A stretch of 64,000 bases of DNA. Source: Cadophora sp. MPI-SDFR-AT-0126 (taxonomy: Eukaryota > Ascomycota > Leotiomycetes > Helotiales > Ploettnerulaceae). This document shows positions 45,658 through 57,164 of the stretch, piece by piece. The stretch's first letter is position 1. The number at the start of each line of letters is the position of its first letter. Where the stretch lies: assembly GCA_020747065.1 (NCBI GenBank), contig JAGMVK010000006.1:1302001-1366000 (forward strand), in the 5' to 3' direction. The position numbers were made by a program, and so were the translations under genes. Below the pieces are notes generated by a model that made no database searches, was not told the DNA's origin, and saw only the letters and a program-made list of their open reading frames with translations.

Positions 45658-46112
45658 GTGCTAAAAAGCTTGTTCCCGGCACTTAGATGTCCTGTAAAGG
45701 CTTTTGCTTCCATAAAGCAAGAGTGGTTCCCTTCCCAAGCCGCAATCTTACCGCAATGTTAGGGCGTCATTCGTGGCTTGCTTAAGTCGTTATTGTTCAT
45801 GAGTGAGCTTTCCATACCTGGAAGGTGTTCATCATCAATCTCGAATTGACTGGTGTAACGAAACCAGAAATGGCTCACGAATCCGCGAAGCCGTGTCATG
45901 ATGATCGCGAGAGGAGAAAAGAGACGAAAGCGACTAGAATCCGATGACTTTGCAGGAGAGTGGCGAGATCACGGCGCATCTTGCCGACACTTGTTCCACT
46001 GAACCCGTAGAGAGCACTACTTTGCAGTTATATCCCAGTTGACAGAGGTGACAGAGATGAGCAGAGAGTGCAGGGGAGCACAGGGTGGAGTTACTAGACA
46101 CACAAGAGAGTG

Positions 46113-46141
46113 GAAAGAAAGAAAGAAAGAATGAAAGAAAG
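46113..46141. repeat. GAAA microsatellite
   Basis: About seven GAAA units interrupted once by GAAT, in the divergent intergenic region. Confidence 0.85.
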
Positions 46142-47740
46142 CATCGGGTAATCGGTCAACCTCGGCCCGTGATTGCCCCCAAGACTCACGTGATCATAAC
46201 TCTTGGCTAGGTATGTGCAATCATACCCGTCTCCATTACAGAGTTCAAGATGACCTCTTCTCTTCTACTATTTTCGGTGTGCTCTTCTCCGATCTAACAG
46301 CCTTATTTCAATCCCTATTTGTGGCACAGTATCAACGCGCTGCAGAACATGTACCAGGACTGGGCTTGCCTTAATCCATTTTGACGAGGGTGAGACAGAT
46401 TCTGGAAATTATTCGACGGCTAGTGCCGATTATATCCGATGTCCTCCTATTTAGCATGTTTCAAAGGGTGGAATCGAATCGCTCAAATCCTTCGATATTG
46501 ATATAATTTGCGGTGCGGGAAGCTCCCTTGGAGGTTGCAGGGAAACTTTCCGTTTTTCATCTCAAGTTCTCAAATCACCCGGAATTCACGCGCTTGGAGA
46601 GGCTTCTAATTTGATGCTTCGTCTGTTCTGTCAACAAGCCGAAATTTCACTGTGGATATCATATCATCCAAGCATCGCCCGAGCCATGACCCATCATGGG
46701 CCGGCATGAAACGCGGGATTGTCGCGACTCGCGATTATTGAAGAAGGTTTTCGCGAGACGCGCAGAGAGTCGGAGAGACGGGCGTCAGTCAGATTTGCGG
46801 GTTCGAAACATTCAGATCGATGTCATCATGTCGCGATCGGACACGGGCCTTTGTTTTGTTTCGAAGGAGTTGCTGCTCTGGCGGCCCAATTGTTTCAAGA
46901 GAACTACAAGGTTTGCTCAAGGCTGCAAGGCTGATTGATTATTTACTTTTCTCTTCAGGGACGATGATCTCAAATTGCAAGAAGTAAGTGCCAAGTCAAT
47001 CTCTCTTATCAGTTCTCTCACCGCAATCTTGGACCTCTCCGTCATTTTCGTGATAGACCCTCCCGCATTGGGTGTAGAGAAGATAAGAGCTGGTGTCCAG
47101 GCTTTCGTCGATCGCAAAACTACAGGGGGGCGTTGAAGAGAGGAGATTTGAAGCTATTGATACATATGCTCGGCGATGCTGATTGGGTACCTGGCACAGA
47201 AACAGGTACAAGACCGTTGAGGCGCACCTGGGTGAAGCGAATGGATGATAAGAGAGAGGGTGGTAAGAAGCATGCAACATGCCTAATCTCGACGCAGATG
47301 CACCACCTATTTACGGTACGTGCCGTCTGGCTCAATCAAGTCCATATTTCGAGCATCCCATGCCACCAATGCCACCATCCATGGCCATGGCCACGGCCGT
47401 TCACCAACTCCTCTGTAGAGGGAAACGCAAAACAGGCTGGGTGCTATCCAGGACAGATAGATAGGACAATACAAAGAAACCTACATAACCGTGCATATCC
47501 CCCACCCTGCTCTGTCTGCGCTGAGTCGCGCTCTCGTTCTCGTTCCTTTCCCAAATAATAATACAGAGCCAGGACCAGTACCAGTACATAATTTACGTAC
47601 TCTACTTGAAGTCAACATTGGTCACCCGTTGTTTGTACCTTCAACGTCCGGCCGACGACTGGGCCCCGCAGACTACCCTCGTCCGCCTCAACTACACCAG
47701 CACACAGAGGTAGGCACACGACACGACCAAAACACGCGAA

Positions 47741-50700
47741 ATGCAGTACCACCGGCTCCGCCAGGATGTGGATATGGACGTGGACGAGGAAGACGAGACG
47801 AAGGAGTCCAGGTCTCCACCACAAGCGCAAACAAGTCGGCGGCGGCCCTTGCCACCCTTACCCAAAATAGAACTGCACAATACGAAGTTTAACCCCCAGG
47901 GAAACCATAACAACAATACTGGTAGCAGCAGCAGGTTTACAGGCGAGCCGTATTCTCCCCTCGAAGGACTGAGCTACATGGTCAATTCCATCGCATCTCG
48001 CAGTTCCCGGAGCACACGAAGCACCAGTTATGATATGATTGACAGCGACGACTTTCCAGATGATGCATCGCCCGGCCTGAGCGCAGGCAAGGGTTCACCT
48101 GAAAGGCCTGAAAGGGAAATCTCACGCCCTCAACCACAGCGTGGCCACATTCCTCCAGCCACAGCAGCAGCAACACGATCACCCTCTCACGAACCAATTG
48201 TACGAACAGCTTCAGGGCGCAGCTTGGCTCTCCGCCATCCCACACCCGACTTGCAAGTTCTACAAGGCGCCTACATAGGCAATATTGAGCAGCTGGAGAA
48301 GACGGCAGAGCGATTGAGCATGACCTCTTCAATTGACGATGCCATAAAATCCCTCCACGACGAACAGAAGCGCAGCGAAAGTCGCAGATCCTCCTTATTG
48401 TCTTCGCAAGGCATGCAAGCCATATCTCGCCAAGTATCGAACGCCTCGTCCATTGTCGAAGTCAATTCAGCAGCAAGGTCGGGAGGGTACTCACCTGCAG
48501 GATTCATGATGTCTCCGAAGGGCTCTTTCACTGCTGGCACGCGAGCAAGATCTGCCTCGAAGAGTTCCCGGTTTGGTTCTCGACCAGAGCCCGAGATGGA
48601 GGGCAGACCACTCGACTCCTTCGTCAACATGTCCTTTACGAATTTTTCTTTGCCGCCTCCTTCCCCAGATCTCAATCGAACCATATCCATTGCTGAACAA
48701 GACGAAAACTCCTCGACTCTCACAAAGCCAGTGGTAGATAAACTCGATAGCCCTAATATGCCAAAGACATCACCAGAGCGGAGCGACAAGCCTGACCGGC
48801 CGACAACGTCTGCGTCGATGAATACCATTGAGCAGGCAAAAATATGGGAGGATTTTGATGGTATTCACAGTGCACCAATACAGGAACAGAGAACAGTGTC
48901 GGGAGAGTTCAACGATTCATACACCGCACCGATACCTCGATCCAGAGCGCTTTCCGGGGACGTAGAAGGTACTGCCCAGGATACTCAGCAGAGAAGGACC
49001 TCCGGGATTGGCTCCATACATTCGGATGACAATGCACAGAGAAGGGTTTCTTCCGGCAACAGACTTTCCATGGCTTCTTTACCCCGGCCTCAGTCATACG
49101 CAGATCCAAATACTGGGCAGCAAATGGTCTATTATCCTGCTCCTGTACCAATGATGCTCAATCTACCACAGAAGCTGTCTAAAGCCCCTTCATCGATGGC
49201 TAGGAATAAGAGGAGGTCTCAAGTTCTGAGCAGTATCCCTGCAGCAGCTCGACAATCTGCGATTTGGCTTCCAGACGTACTGGAGAATGAAGAAGACAAA
49301 GATGTGGCAGTGGAGGACGAAAGCCAGCAGCAAGAATATATGGCTCAGCATCAGAGAGCTAGCATGGGCGGACGCCGTCTTACTCAGGATCTGTCGCACA
49401 TGCCTCCGCAGTTACGAGCAAGTACCTTCTTCGACCTTCCAGGCCCAAATGAGGTTGTGGAACTGAAAGATCACTCTGCAGTGGCAACACTGGACAGCAT
49501 TCTTGACGCATCTGCACATGCACCTGTGAGCGCTTTCACAGACCACGCTTTCGCAGGACATCTTGGCGCTGAAGTTTATGGGCGAACACATCTACGAAAT
49601 AGCCGAAGTAGCAGCCAGTTGCTCGAGACACAGAAGAAGCGGACGAGTTCTTTCAACATTCTGCGTGGGAAACGGAACAGCAGTAATGATCTCCTTGCTT
49701 CGGAGAAGCGGGCTGCGACAATGTCGGGAGTTGTAGAGAGCGCAGTCAGGATGCCTCTTGACGACGACGAGGATGAGGACAATGTGAAAGACACAACACC
49801 TTTGAACCAGTCTGATGTAGGCGATCCTCGTTCACGTGGAGCTAGTGGTGACTTTGGAGGGAAGGAGGGCGAGGAGGAATCAGATGATGGCCAACGCGAC
49901 GATGAGATCTATTACGGCGCCCCGACAACACTACTGGCTGAATTACAATTACGAAAGCAGCAGCAGAAGCAACGCACCCGACCGCTGGCCAAGGCATACC
50001 CCAATGGTATGCATTCAACTCTCCTCGAAATGGACGCCGTTGCACAAGTAGAGCAGAGGTCACGAAAGGGAAAGAGAGTCAATCTTGCTTGGGAAGACCC
50101 AGCGATTCAGGCTCAGGACGATGGAGACGGCGACGATGAAGATGTGCCTTTGGCTGTGCTTTACGCCAAGAAATCTCAAATCAGAGACTTGAACCGGCCC
50201 ATGGGTCTGATGGAACGACGTGATATGGAGGATAATGAACCCCTCAGTCAAAGGCGGAATCGTCTCCAGGGTCGCCCGCTTGGAGGTCGTGCTGCTACAA
50301 TGATAAATTTGTCTGGACCAGCTCCTGACGAGGAAGAAGGAGAAACCCTCCAAGAGCGAATTCGTCGGCTGAAGGAAAGTGGAAATGAGCATGGCCTTCC
50401 GACAGCCCGACCGATTTCCGGCGACTTTGCTTCAGAAATGATGAGCCAATTTGGGGGTGATGCTCTAAACGCAAAGGACAAGGGTAAAGGCAAGGAAATA
50501 GCCACTTCTCCACCCCCAGAAGAAGAGGAAACTCTGGGACAACGCCGTAAACGTCTCCAAGCCGAGCGCGAAGCTCGCGCTCAAGAAGTTGGCGTTTTGG
50601 GTGAAGCTCAACCACAACGACCCGAGATGAAAACGCGTCGTAGCATGGCCGACATCTTACAGGCCCATCCCTCTGCTGGTGCTGACCGTGTGGCCAACTA

Positions 50701-51154
50701 CCAGAAACCTGCAACAGGCCTCTTGGGCATGCACGAGAAGAACACGGCACGGAGATCCAGTACTATGCTCAATCTCAGTTCCCCAAACCTCCTTGGATCG
50801 CAGGCGCAAAGGGCACCTTCCGGTGGTTTCAAGAGCGGCCAGTTCAACGACGGCCAGGGAGGAATCGTCCCTCCCCGACCACCACAGCAAGCGCAATACA
50901 ACATGTATGGTGGCAATGGTCTCTTCCCCCAACCGAGTATTGGCAACTTCAATGGATTCAACCCAAACGGCTTCAACAACCAAATGATGATGCCTTTTGC
51001 GAACCCATATGCTATGCAAATGGGTATGGGATACAGCCCAAATACCATGCCTATGAACATGGCTATGGGTATGCCTATGGGGCAAGGTATGGCCCCGTTG
51101 AATCAAAACCAACTTGACATGGTTGAACGCTGGAGGCAAAGCGTAATGCAGTGA
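47741..51154 (+). CDS. Large intrinsically disordered fungal protein with SH3-ligand and repeated charged motif
   Basis: One uninterrupted frame of 1137 codons from ATG 47741. I see no enzymatic domain. It is Ser-, Arg- and Gln-rich with acidic patches. Near the N-terminus, RPLPPLP (35-41) matches the class I SH3-ligand consensus. A middle block holds MLNLPQKLSKAPSSMARNKR, RQSAIWLPDVL and TFFDLPGPNEVVELKDHSAV, which look structured enough to be conserved. In the C-terminal third a charged motif recurs: PLSQRRNRLQ (from 834), TLQERIRRLK (from 869) and TLGQRRKRLQ (from 931), each after an acidic run. The end is Met/Asn/Gly-rich (NPYAMQMGMGY, MNMAMGMPMGQGM) and finishes with NQLDMVERWRQSVMQ. It is likely a cytoplasmic scaffold or phospho-regulated adaptor; this is inference. 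The length, low stop density and continuous frame make it certainly coding. Confidence 0.85.
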   Translation: MQYHRLRQDVDMDVDEEDETKESRSPPQAQTSRRRPLPPLPKIELHNTKFNPQGNHNNNTGSSSRFTGEPYSPLEGLSYMVNSIASRSSRSTRSTSYDMIDSDDFPDDASPGLSAGKGSPERPEREISRPQPQRGHIPPATAAATRSPSHEPIVRTASGRSLALRHPTPDLQVLQGAYIGNIEQLEKTAERLSMTSSIDDAIKSLHDEQKRSESRRSSLLSSQGMQAISRQVSNASSIVEVNSAARSGGYSPAGFMMSPKGSFTAGTRARSASKSSRFGSRPEPEMEGRPLDSFVNMSFTNFSLPPPSPDLNRTISIAEQDENSSTLTKPVVDKLDSPNMPKTSPERSDKPDRPTTSASMNTIEQAKIWEDFDGIHSAPIQEQRTVSGEFNDSYTAPIPRSRALSGDVEGTAQDTQQRRTSGIGSIHSDDNAQRRVSSGNRLSMASLPRPQSYADPNTGQQMVYYPAPVPMMLNLPQKLSKAPSSMARNKRRSQVLSSIPAAARQSAIWLPDVLENEEDKDVAVEDESQQQEYMAQHQRASMGGRRLTQDLSHMPPQLRASTFFDLPGPNEVVELKDHSAVATLDSILDASAHAPVSAFTDHAFAGHLGAEVYGRTHLRNSRSSSQLLETQKKRTSSFNILRGKRNSSNDLLASEKRAATMSGVVESAVRMPLDDDEDEDNVKDTTPLNQSDVGDPRSRGASGDFGGKEGEEESDDGQRDDEIYYGAPTTLLAELQLRKQQQKQRTRPLAKAYPNGMHSTLLEMDAVAQVEQRSRKGKRVNLAWEDPAIQAQDDGDGDDEDVPLAVLYAKKSQIRDLNRPMGLMERRDMEDNEPLSQRRNRLQGRPLGGRAATMINLSGPAPDEEEGETLQERIRRLKESGNEHGLPTARPISGDFASEMMSQFGGDALNAKDKGKGKEIATSPPPEEEETLGQRRKRLQAEREARAQEVGVLGEAQPQRPEMKTRRSMADILQAHPSAGADRVANYQKPATGLLGMHEKNTARRSSTMLNLSSPNLLGSQAQRAPSGGFKSGQFNDGQGGIVPPRPPQQAQYNMYGGNGLFPQPSIGNFNGFNPNGFNNQMMMPFANPYAMQMGMGYSPNTMPMNMAMGMPMGQGMAPLNQNQLDMVERWRQSVMQ

Positions 51155-52848
51155 CCTTTAGAAGTTCACAATATGGATAATTTTATCGTAATCCTTTGCC
51201 ATTGGCAGAAAAAATATATAAATCGTGGCCTGGTTTGGCGATATATACAAGGTTGGGGGGCATCTACAGGTGTTATTGCATGGACAACTGATTTTTTTTT
51301 TGAAATGATCATGGGCATTTGAGCGAGCTACCTCATATAATTTTGTACAATATCTTACAGCATGGATATGGCTTGTTTGGGTCTTTTGCTCATCTTGACA
51401 CCAGGCATCTTCCTCAGGGCAAAAGAAGGCGAAGTTAGAGAACCAATGAATGACGAATAATGGGAAGGAACCACGCACGCCCCTGACTCCTCCCTCCTTG
51501 CTCCTTGCTCCTTCCTTCCTCCTTCCTACTTGGATCGTGGTTCCGGAGTTCCAAACTCTAAATCTAATCTCTCACCCCACGTTGTTTGGATGGGGATAAA
51601 GAATCCGGCAGCGAACCGTCGAGACGAGGGTCTACGGTACTTACTCCGAGACACCTGGCAGCCCGATCGTCGTGCAGGGTTCAAAATGGGATGTCAAGAA
51701 AAGGTCTAAACTCTGCGAAGTCGCAATGGAAAGGTTCGTAAGCGCTGTCCAATCCTTGTGAGCACAACTTCATCACTTCCTGATGTTACTTTCCTAGGCT
51801 TGTGTTTCAGTACTAGGAGCAATCGGGACTGAGGCCACAACTGTCTCATTGGAACGCGAAACTCTTTTTTCCAAGTGTCGACGAGGTGACTTTTGGGGGG
51901 GGTTTCCCGCGGAGCTGAATTTGGAATGGTGAAAGACTAAAGGCGCGAGTGAATTATGAGCTCTACCAGATTGATGGAGAAATGCAGAACCGTACAAGTC
52001 TGACGCCTGAGGGTGAGACAACCGAGTGGACCAGGTTCGAAACCGTCAACGTCTGTCATATACGCCGGCTGGGGTCACCGTGGTGTATGGGGATTCCCCA
52101 CTTTCAAATCAACCATGACGGACCCAAATCCAAGGCTACAGGACCCGAATGTGCCCAAGTGGGCTTCTCTTGATTGAGGCGTCGACGGGAGACGTACAAA
52201 CGGTTATATAGGAGCAATATAACAGCTGTCCGCGTCACTTGAAACTGAGATCTCGACGTCTCTTCTCCATCCACCAAGATCGAAGGCTGGTCTCTCCCCA
52301 TAAATGAAGCTTTCCGGCGTCTTGGTCCTTTTCAATTAACTCAATTTGGGCAGTCCCCTGACTCGCCTTTCTGCAATTCAGGAGCAATGATTGGAACGCA
52401 TTCTGCGTGAGCAGGTTGCCCCGTGTGCTTCGCAGAAAGACGAACCGAACCCACCCAGGAGACCCCAAACAGATATAAGATGGCAGGTTGCAGGTTGCAT
52501 GGACAGCGGGATGGCTGGAGTTTCTCCACTCCACCTGTCTGGGTGCACTCCGTCCTCACTCCGAATTGGGTCCGACGCGGATAACCCGAACTCTGTTCTG
52601 CCTTCACCGTCTGTTGTGTGGACTGTCCGTGCTGCTCTTTTGCTTTTCTCCAGTCTTGAGGAAATTTCATCTTTTACAATTCCTGTTATGCGGCATGGAG
52701 AGCGCCACGGCATGTGCGTTACTGGTTGTCCACAACTTTACATCTGCACTCTGTCAAGCGGACTTCTTTCTCGTAAGAAGTACAACACGTCGACAGACGA
52801 GAAATCGCGTGCCCCACCCTTGAGCAACACCAGGCTCTTTTGCTAGCT
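51155..52848. other. Intergenic region, no supported gene
   Basis: Separates two plus-strand genes. It carries the 3' end of the disordered protein gene and the promoter of the Zn2Cys6 regulator. Overlapping frames on both strands at 52235-52846 translate the same few hundred bases in several ways and show no domain. Nothing else is recognised. Confidence 0.5.
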
Positions 52849-55036
52849 ATGACAAACCCTTTAGGAATGAGACATCCGGAGGCGCAAGTCAGTCTTGGCC
52901 GGAAATACAAGTCCAGGAAGGAACGGCCGTAAGCTTCTCCAGAATCAGGTGCCGATGCATGCACTTATTAGACTGTACTGATATATGGCAGATGTGATGC
53001 ATGTCGTAAGCGTAAGATATGTTGTACGAGAGACGCTTACGAGAAGGACTGTTCATTATGTCGAACTCGCGGCGAGAGCTGCCAATATGTGCTCCCTCCT
53101 AATGTTCGGAGGAACCGTCAACAAAATACAACGTCTCGAACCGCGACGAGTAGCCCAAGTTCTAGCAGCTCCGTACTTCCTCGCGCTGTGGAATCGAGAC
53201 ATTTTCCGCCTTCTAACGGGGAGTGGGTCTGCCAATTCGTTGGCTTGAGTGGTGACCAAGACCCGTACGTCTTGAGGCATTGCTCGTTCAATCAGCAGAA
53301 CTGCTACAGAGGAGCAGAATGGGCTGTTCTGAGGATCAAAGGGGACACAAATGGGGATGCTCCATTGCATTTCACTGCAAGTTCCTGACACGCTTCTTGC
53401 GGAAAATATGCTGAACTGTAGAAAGGTGGTTCCAGACACTCATCTTAATGCTCGACCTGACTTCTATCCTACGATAGACACAGAATCGGTAGTGATGCCT
53501 CATGCCAATAATCTTCTACACACCTTTTTTGATATTATTCATCATTCATACCCACTACTAGACCCATCACGCTTCAACTCCCCCCCTCGAACAGCCGATC
53601 CTCTGCTCGCAGTCATCTATAACCTCGCAGCCCCATTCTGCCCTTCTTCACCTCCACACTTCCCGTTGCTCTCATCTTTCGTCCAGCAAGCGTACGTCAC
53701 ATGATGCCCCTTTCTCTCTTCGACCAGCTAAACCACTTCAGCCTTCCCATCGAGCACCAGCATCCCCGTCTAGAGACACTCGAAGCCTCTCTCCTCCACC
53801 TCCAGCGTCACACACCCACATCTCGCTCTCCTACCCTTCCAGGCCTCTCACCATCCATCGGGTCTCTCGTCGGCATTTGCCATGACCTAGGTTTGAACAA
53901 CGACCCCTCAAACTGGTCACTCTCACCAGCAGATACCAATCGACGGATTCGAATATGGTGGGCTCTCTACATCCAAGACAAATGGAGTGCTCTCGGTCTT
54001 GGCAGGCCATCATATCTACACGACGGGCATAGCAACGTCCCTCTCCCGACCATATCGAACTTCTCGCACCTCGGCCTAGCCAATAGCCCCTTGACTCTAA
54101 CACCCGCTCTAAAATTCATAGCCATGGCACACTTATCATCCATCCTCTCCGACATCCTCAGCACATTCTACACCGTCAAATCCATGGAACGAATCAAGCT
54201 CTTACCCATGGAAATGCTCATCTCCATCCTCGATGAATTCCAAGAGCGGCTGCGAAGTTTCAGAGACGAACATCTCTGCCCGCTTTGTAGCGGTAGTGCA
54301 AATGGTGGCCTAGATGGTACCGGTAGTGTCGTACTGGCGTTTTACACTATAGAAATTGTGCTCTTGAGGGCGGTTTTGAGGTGTCTGCCTATGAATCATC
54401 CGGGATATGCAGGGATAAGAGCGCAGGCGAAAACGACGCTGCTGAATGTTGTAGAGTTCCTGGAGAAGATGAGCGTGAGTAGATTGAGAGCGTTTTGGTG
54501 GAGTCGTACGTACACTTCCCTACTGCCAATTACCAGTTATATCATCCTTTTGCTACGAAGCAGCAAGTAGTGTAGTTGCAAGCTAACACCCCTATCCAGC
54601 AATGACACGCCTGAACTTCTCCCTCGCGGGCACATTCATGTTCTTCCAACTCCTCACCAGCCACACCACGCACGACATCGAGCTCTGGTCCACGACCATC
54701 GCGCACTACCGTTCTCTCCTTCGCCTGCACTCTTCATCTTTCGAGATGACGCAGTTGGCGAGCATGAGAATGGATCTGCTAGCTCAAGCCCTGGGCGTTG
54801 ATTCTCCACTGCCGTTGAATTCGGAGCGGGAAGATGGGATGAGGGAGTATGGGGGCATTCTTGGGAGTGGGTTTGCTGATGTTGCCATTGGTGGAGGTGT
54901 GGGAGGTCAGGTAGGAGGAGTTCCAGGTTTTGGTGACGTGATGGGCGGTGGTGCGTTGAAGAGGGAGGTTATGGATCCTGCGAGTGCGGAGGAGTGGATT
55001 GCTAGGCAGGGTGATGGAGGAATGCTGCTTTGCTAG
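52849..55036 (+). CDS. Zn(II)2Cys6 transcription factor with Fungal_trans-type middle region
   Basis: Five exons: 52849-52928, 52992-53376, 53426-53691, 53742-54505 and 54600-55036, 643 residues. The introns are 63, 49, 50 and 94 bp. The second is a GC-AG intron (GCAAGT...GAAAG, with CTGAAC as branch site); the others are GT-AG. Cysteines 28, 31, 38, 47, 50 and 57 form the cluster (CX2CX6CX8CX2CX6C). The sequence GDQDPYVLRHCSFNQQN follows, then VVPDTHLNARPDFYPT and LLHTFFDIIHHSYPLLDPSRF. RIRIWWALYIQDKWSALGLG is the signature of the fungal-specific regulatory domain. The layout resembles the Dal81/TamA group of nitrogen co-regulators, though I cannot be sure of orthology. The C-terminus is Gly-rich. 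The neighbours (a kappa-class GST and a DDHD lipase) do not point to a target. Confidence 0.9.
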
Positions 55037-55610
55037 TTTGGTTAAGGTGCTCTCGTCTGGTTTGGCCTGGGTTTCAATTGATCTTGGGGTTTTGGTTGGT
55101 CTGGATTCGTGTTACTTGGATTTTATGCAGCGGAACTGCTTTGGTAATTTGGGATTGCGGCAGGGAAACGACAGGATGCTCAATGGCATGGGAACTGGCT
55201 TGCATTTTGGTATGGCCATGGTAGAATTGGGAATGGGCAAGACTGTATGGTATGGACTCAAGGCAGGTGTACGGGATCAAAATAGAAAATTTCAACACAC
55301 TTGGATAAGTAAATAGGAGCTAGGTCGATTTGTCTGCAATACTTCTAAGCGATAGAATCGAAATGTTTTCGCTTGTCCTTTACCTGTCTCAACGAGGAAA
55401 ACGATGAGCGTTTCCTAGTTTGCCTGAGAAATCGAACACTAAGTGAGAATTTCATACAATCCAGTCTTGAGATCATCTCCAAACACTTCAGTTGTTCAGA
55501 TTTTACTCCCTTCAATATTCTAATGATACGGTCGTCTTTTCGATGATCATGCTCCATCATACACAAATACATACGTCAACTCAGATGATTCAACTTGCGC
55601 AGAGCACACT
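55037..55610. other. Convergent intergenic region
   Basis: 574 bp between the 3' ends of the regulator and the kappa-class glutathione transferase. Only short chance frames; it presumably carries both polyadenylation regions. Confidence 0.6.
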
Positions 55611-56642
55611 TTACAACACAGCCTTCCAACCACCAGTCTTTGGTTTGTCGATTCCCAAATGCCCCGTGAGTTGCGCGATGTGATCTATCCCCCAAAAGCC
55701 CTCCGTCTCTCCCTTCGAGTTCGTAGCTACGAACCAGGGTAAGCCGAACGTACCATCCGCGAAAGCGTTATCTGTATTCTTGGCCAGTACTTCTTTACCT
55801 TCTTTGCTGGCCATGGAGAGAACTGCGCAGGTGTGTTAGCAAGGCTCTAAACGAAGTCCCCTCGCACCCAAAAGGTTGGAGAAGTTGTGTGCTACAAGTA
55901 AAGTCATAAATCCTTACCTTTCTCCGCCTCCTCCTTTCCTAGCACCTCGTTCAACACGTACGCCAGCACCTCCTTCTCATTCGTCTTCTTGTGCTCAACC
56001 CAGAACGCCTTGAACAGCGCATCGAGTGCCTTACACAAGATTTCCTGGCCGTCTTTACCCGGGTGCAGGACAGTTAGTGCGCAGAGGGCGCGCATGATGG
56101 GTAGCGTCAAGGGAGGGAAGCCTTCAGGGAGTTCTGGGTGCATAGGGATGTTGAAGAGTGTTGACCAGCGAGTGCGCTCTTTGCCGATCCATTTGTCTTT
56201 GTCTGTTTGGTTTCGGTGTTAGGTTAGTACATGCTTTTGTAAAGGCGTGAGGTTTTAAAGCAGGAAAGAAGATAATGATATTTGGTCTGAATGAAATAAT
56301 GAGTTTTTAGGAGAATAGAAGAGGAGAGAGGTACTTTTGATACTGATCGGTGGTGTATTACCACATGCTTTCATCACCCCGCCGAGGAAAATGGGGATAT
56401 AAGTGATGTCGCAATTCGAAAAGACAGGATCATTCTGCAAGGCGATCGGATTAGCTCAGCGTTCCATGTCTATATCTCCAATCTGTAAAGTCACATCCCG
56501 TCTTATGCAGGAGATCTGCAGGTACAGACTCAAGGTCCAAATAGTGGCAGAATGAGTAGAAACTTACCCGTAGAATGTAGTAAGCGATGTAGCCAAAAGG
56601 GCTGACGGTGTCCACATAGAGAGTAATCTTTGGTTGCGCCAT
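55611..56642 (-). CDS. Kappa-class glutathione S-transferase (DsbA-like fold)
   Basis: Four exons on the minus strand: 56642-56568, 56434-56335, 56202-55918 and 55822-55611, 223 residues (human GSTK1 is 226). The introns are 133, 132 and 95 bp, all GT-AG. The thioredoxin-like N-terminus ITLYVDTVSPFGYIAYY carries Ser14 in the position of the catalytic Ser of the family. ITYIPIFLGGVMKACGNTPP and NKDKWIGKERTRW are strongly conserved. A helical insert follows, and then FGLPWFVATNSKGETEGFWG, which holds the cis-Pro loop and returns to the thioredoxin fold. The end PKTGGWKAVL is truncated relative to targeting-signal versions; human GSTK1 ends in a peroxisomal signal and this one does not obviously do so. 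It should use glutathione in detoxification or redox work, in mitochondria, peroxisomes or cytosol. Confidence 0.92.
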
Positions 56643-57164
56643 ACTTTAAGTTTGGTTGTCAATCTGGACTTGGATAGTAATCAGAAATTTGGGAGACAAG
56701 GCTGGCTGGTGATATGCAAGAGATTGTTGCATGCTTGGCTGGATCTTGAAGGATCGAGCCGAGGTTCTGGTTCCTGGCCGTTGATCGTGGGGGCGGGGAA
56801 GCGGTGCGACGTCATGTGGAGTTTCACCAGCGAAGCGAGAAGAGGCCTTCTTGAAATAAGGGAGTAGAAGAAAATAATGTCTCAAACGAAACATTGTCTC
56901 GAGCATGAACATTTTTCACACTGTGGAAGTCTTGAATTCTGGGTATGGGTATCATAGGTCGTCTATCATGCTTTCCGGTGACGCCTACGCCTGTCTCCTT
57001 ACTCTACTAGCCTCCATCCAAACTCCAATAGATTCTGCATATTGATCAGAAGCGAAAGAGAAGCAAGGCTCATACCATCAGTACAGTTTTGCCCACACTC
57101 CTTCTTTCAATACTCCCATCCGATTCGTACTGGTGTACCCTGTGTTTCTGACAATTTGTTGAGC
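56643..57164. other. Intergenic region upstream of the kappa-class GST gene
   Basis: 522 bp between two minus-strand genes. It holds the GST promoter and the 3' region of the DDHD phospholipase gene. No other feature is seen. Confidence 0.6.

Larger units (their letters stand above)
45084..47740. other. Divergent intergenic region with hairpin, palindrome and GAAA repeat
   Basis: Promoter space between the divergent Mtr-like permease and the large disordered protein. It holds an inverted repeat at 45608-45643, a 12 bp palindrome at 45646-45657, and a GAAA microsatellite at 46113-46141. The last 600 bp before 47741 are short overlapping frames only. No gene is supported. Confidence 0.5.

Noticed and set aside
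45608..46160. Possible transposon end based on inverted repeat
   Set aside because: No partner repeat, target-site duplication or transposase frame nearby; better treated as promoter dyads.
46690..46830. tRNA-like segment with GGGTTCGAAAC
   Set aside because: No matching acceptor, D and anticodon arms could be folded around the T-loop-like bases.
48271..48828. 185-codon frame antisense to the large disordered protein
   Set aside because: Shadow produced by Ser/Arg codon bias of the true gene.
50657..51139. 160-codon minus-strand frame with His-rich sequence
   Set aside because: Antisense of the Met/Asn-rich tail; low-complexity shadow.
52020..52050. Second T-loop-like GGTTCGAAACC
   Set aside because: Flanking sequence does not form a cloverleaf and lacks the D-arm box.
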